DNA of 13,048 nucleotides. Origin: DASXRA01 sp046734315 (GTDB taxonomy: Bacteria > Actinomycetota > Actinomycetes > Mycobacteriales > Jatrophihabitantaceae). Below, one piece after another: positions 12,520-13,048 of this stretch; the first letter of the stretch is position 1; the number at the start of each line of letters is the position of its first letter. The notes beneath the pieces are model-generated. The model searched no databases and had not been told where the DNA came from. It saw only the letters and a program-made list of their open reading frames with translations. The translations under genes were made by a program, and so were the position numbers. The stretch covers positions 1 to 13,048 of the forward strand of contig JBKPQY010000266.1 of assembly GCA_046734315.1 (NCBI GenBank). The letters run 5' to 3'.

Positions 12520-13048
12520 GGCGCCCCGATCTCGGCGCGGACGTCAGCGACCACATCGGGCAGTACGCGTAGGAACTCGTCGATCTCGGCCTGCGTCGTC
12601 GCGTGGTGCAGCGACACGCGCACGTTGCCCGACGTCAGCGCGCCCATCGCCACCAGCACGTGCGACGGCTGCAGCGTGGACGACGTGCACGACGAGCCGG
12701 ACGAGACCGCGAACCCGCGACGATCCAGGGCGGTGAGCAACGCCTCACCGTCCACGTACAGACACGAGAACGTCACAATGTGCGGCAGCCTGTCGACCGG
12801 GTCGCCCAGCACCTCCACGTCCGGCACGGTGGCCGCGACGGTCGTCCGGATCTGATCGATCAGCTTCGACAGCCGGGCCGCCTCGGCCGCCTGGGCGGCG
12901 CACGCCGCCCGCAGCGCCGCGGCAGCCGCCACGATCGCCGGGACATTCGGCGTGCCCGGCACCCGGCCGCCCTCGCGGTCGTCGGCCGGATAGGGGGAGC
13001 GCCAGCGCGTGCCCGCTCGCACGCAGAGCGCACCGACCCCGGGCGGCC
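12516..13048 (-). CDS. Cysteine desulfurase (NifS/IscS type), C-terminal part (runs off right edge)
   Basis: Cysteine desulfurases are PLP enzymes that convert cysteine to alanine and load the sulfur on an active-site Cys as a persulfide. About 177 C-terminal residues are visible. They begin PPGVGALCVRAGTRW, the sequence that normally follows the PLP-binding lysine, and then EGGRVPGTPNVPAI, HIVTFSC and the active-site loop AVSSGSSCTSS with the persulfide Cys. The end is NVRVSLHHATTQAEIDEFL. The family usually has about 380-400 residues, so roughly half is missing at the window edge. It overlaps the TusA gene by four bases and heads the desulfurase-TusA-asnB operon. Whether it serves Fe-S assembly or tRNA thiolation cannot be decided; TusA next to it favours sulfur relay. 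Confidence 0.92.
   Translation of the reverse strand, partial: PPGVGALCVRAGTRWRSPYPADDREGGRVPGTPNVPAIVAAAAALRAACAAQAAEAARLSKLIDQIRTTVAATVPDVEVLGDPVDRLPHIVTFSCLYVDGEALLTALDRRGFAVSSGSSCTSSTLQPSHVLVAMGALTSGNVRVSLHHATTQAEIDEFLRVLPDVVADVRAEIGAP

Overview
The window comes from a high-GC actinomycete. The evidence is strong GC bias in third codon positions, frequent GTG starts, TANNNT-type -10 boxes placed close to start codons, and gene families typical of Actinobacteria (DUF3043, an AdoK-type PfkB kinase, a small MSWTWR-type protein). From memory, the order and orientation erpA > adoK > < asnB, with a DUF3043 gene nearby, match the Mycobacterium tuberculosis Rv2201-Rv2206 region. The exact genus cannot be read from the sequence.

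Positions 1-4111 (all minus strand) form a corrinoid salvage block. cobD/cbiB comes first in the direction of transcription. It is followed by a 220-bp leader carrying a clear cobalamin riboswitch, then a tightly overlapping operon: btuF (binding lipoprotein), btuC (permease), btuD (ATPase) and the start of cbiZ (adenosylcobinamide amidohydrolase), which runs off the left edge. The genes fit one pathway: import of corrinoids, cleavage of the wrong or incomplete nucleotide loop to cobyric acid by CbiZ, and re-attachment of aminopropanol by CobD. The leader contains a hairpin that covers the btuF Shine-Dalgarno sequence and an upstream duplicate of that sequence. This suggests translational control.

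Positions 4141-5874 (plus) hold a small conserved protein, a stomatin-like SPFH membrane protein and a lipoprotein of unknown function. They are closely spaced and probably co-transcribed. Positions 5875-6075, between convergent genes, contain two copies of a perfect 23-bp repeat and GC-rich hairpins. A third, shortened and diverged copy lies upstream of adoK.

Positions 6076-7864 (minus) encode nadA (quinolinate synthase, a 4Fe-4S enzyme) and a DUF3043 membrane protein, one base apart. Divergent from nadA at 7938-9275 (plus) are a DoxD/DoxX-Rieske fusion protein and erpA (A-type Fe-S carrier). A near-ideal intrinsic terminator follows erpA, and then comes adoK (adenosine kinase). Convergent to adoK on the minus strand, 10398 to the right edge, is an operon whose order is cysteine desulfurase (partial), a TusA-type sulfur carrier and asnB (glutamine-dependent asparagine synthetase).

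Sulfur and Fe-S handling recur on the right half: sulfur mobilisation (desulfurase and TusA), cluster delivery (ErpA) and two cluster-dependent proteins (NadA, Rieske fusion). I see no mobile elements, tRNAs, rRNAs or CRISPR arrays. No gene-free stretch exceeds 300 bases. The most interesting points are the riboswitch expression platform and the DoxD-Rieske fusion with a twin-arginine motif before its last membrane helix. No wholly new system is evident.
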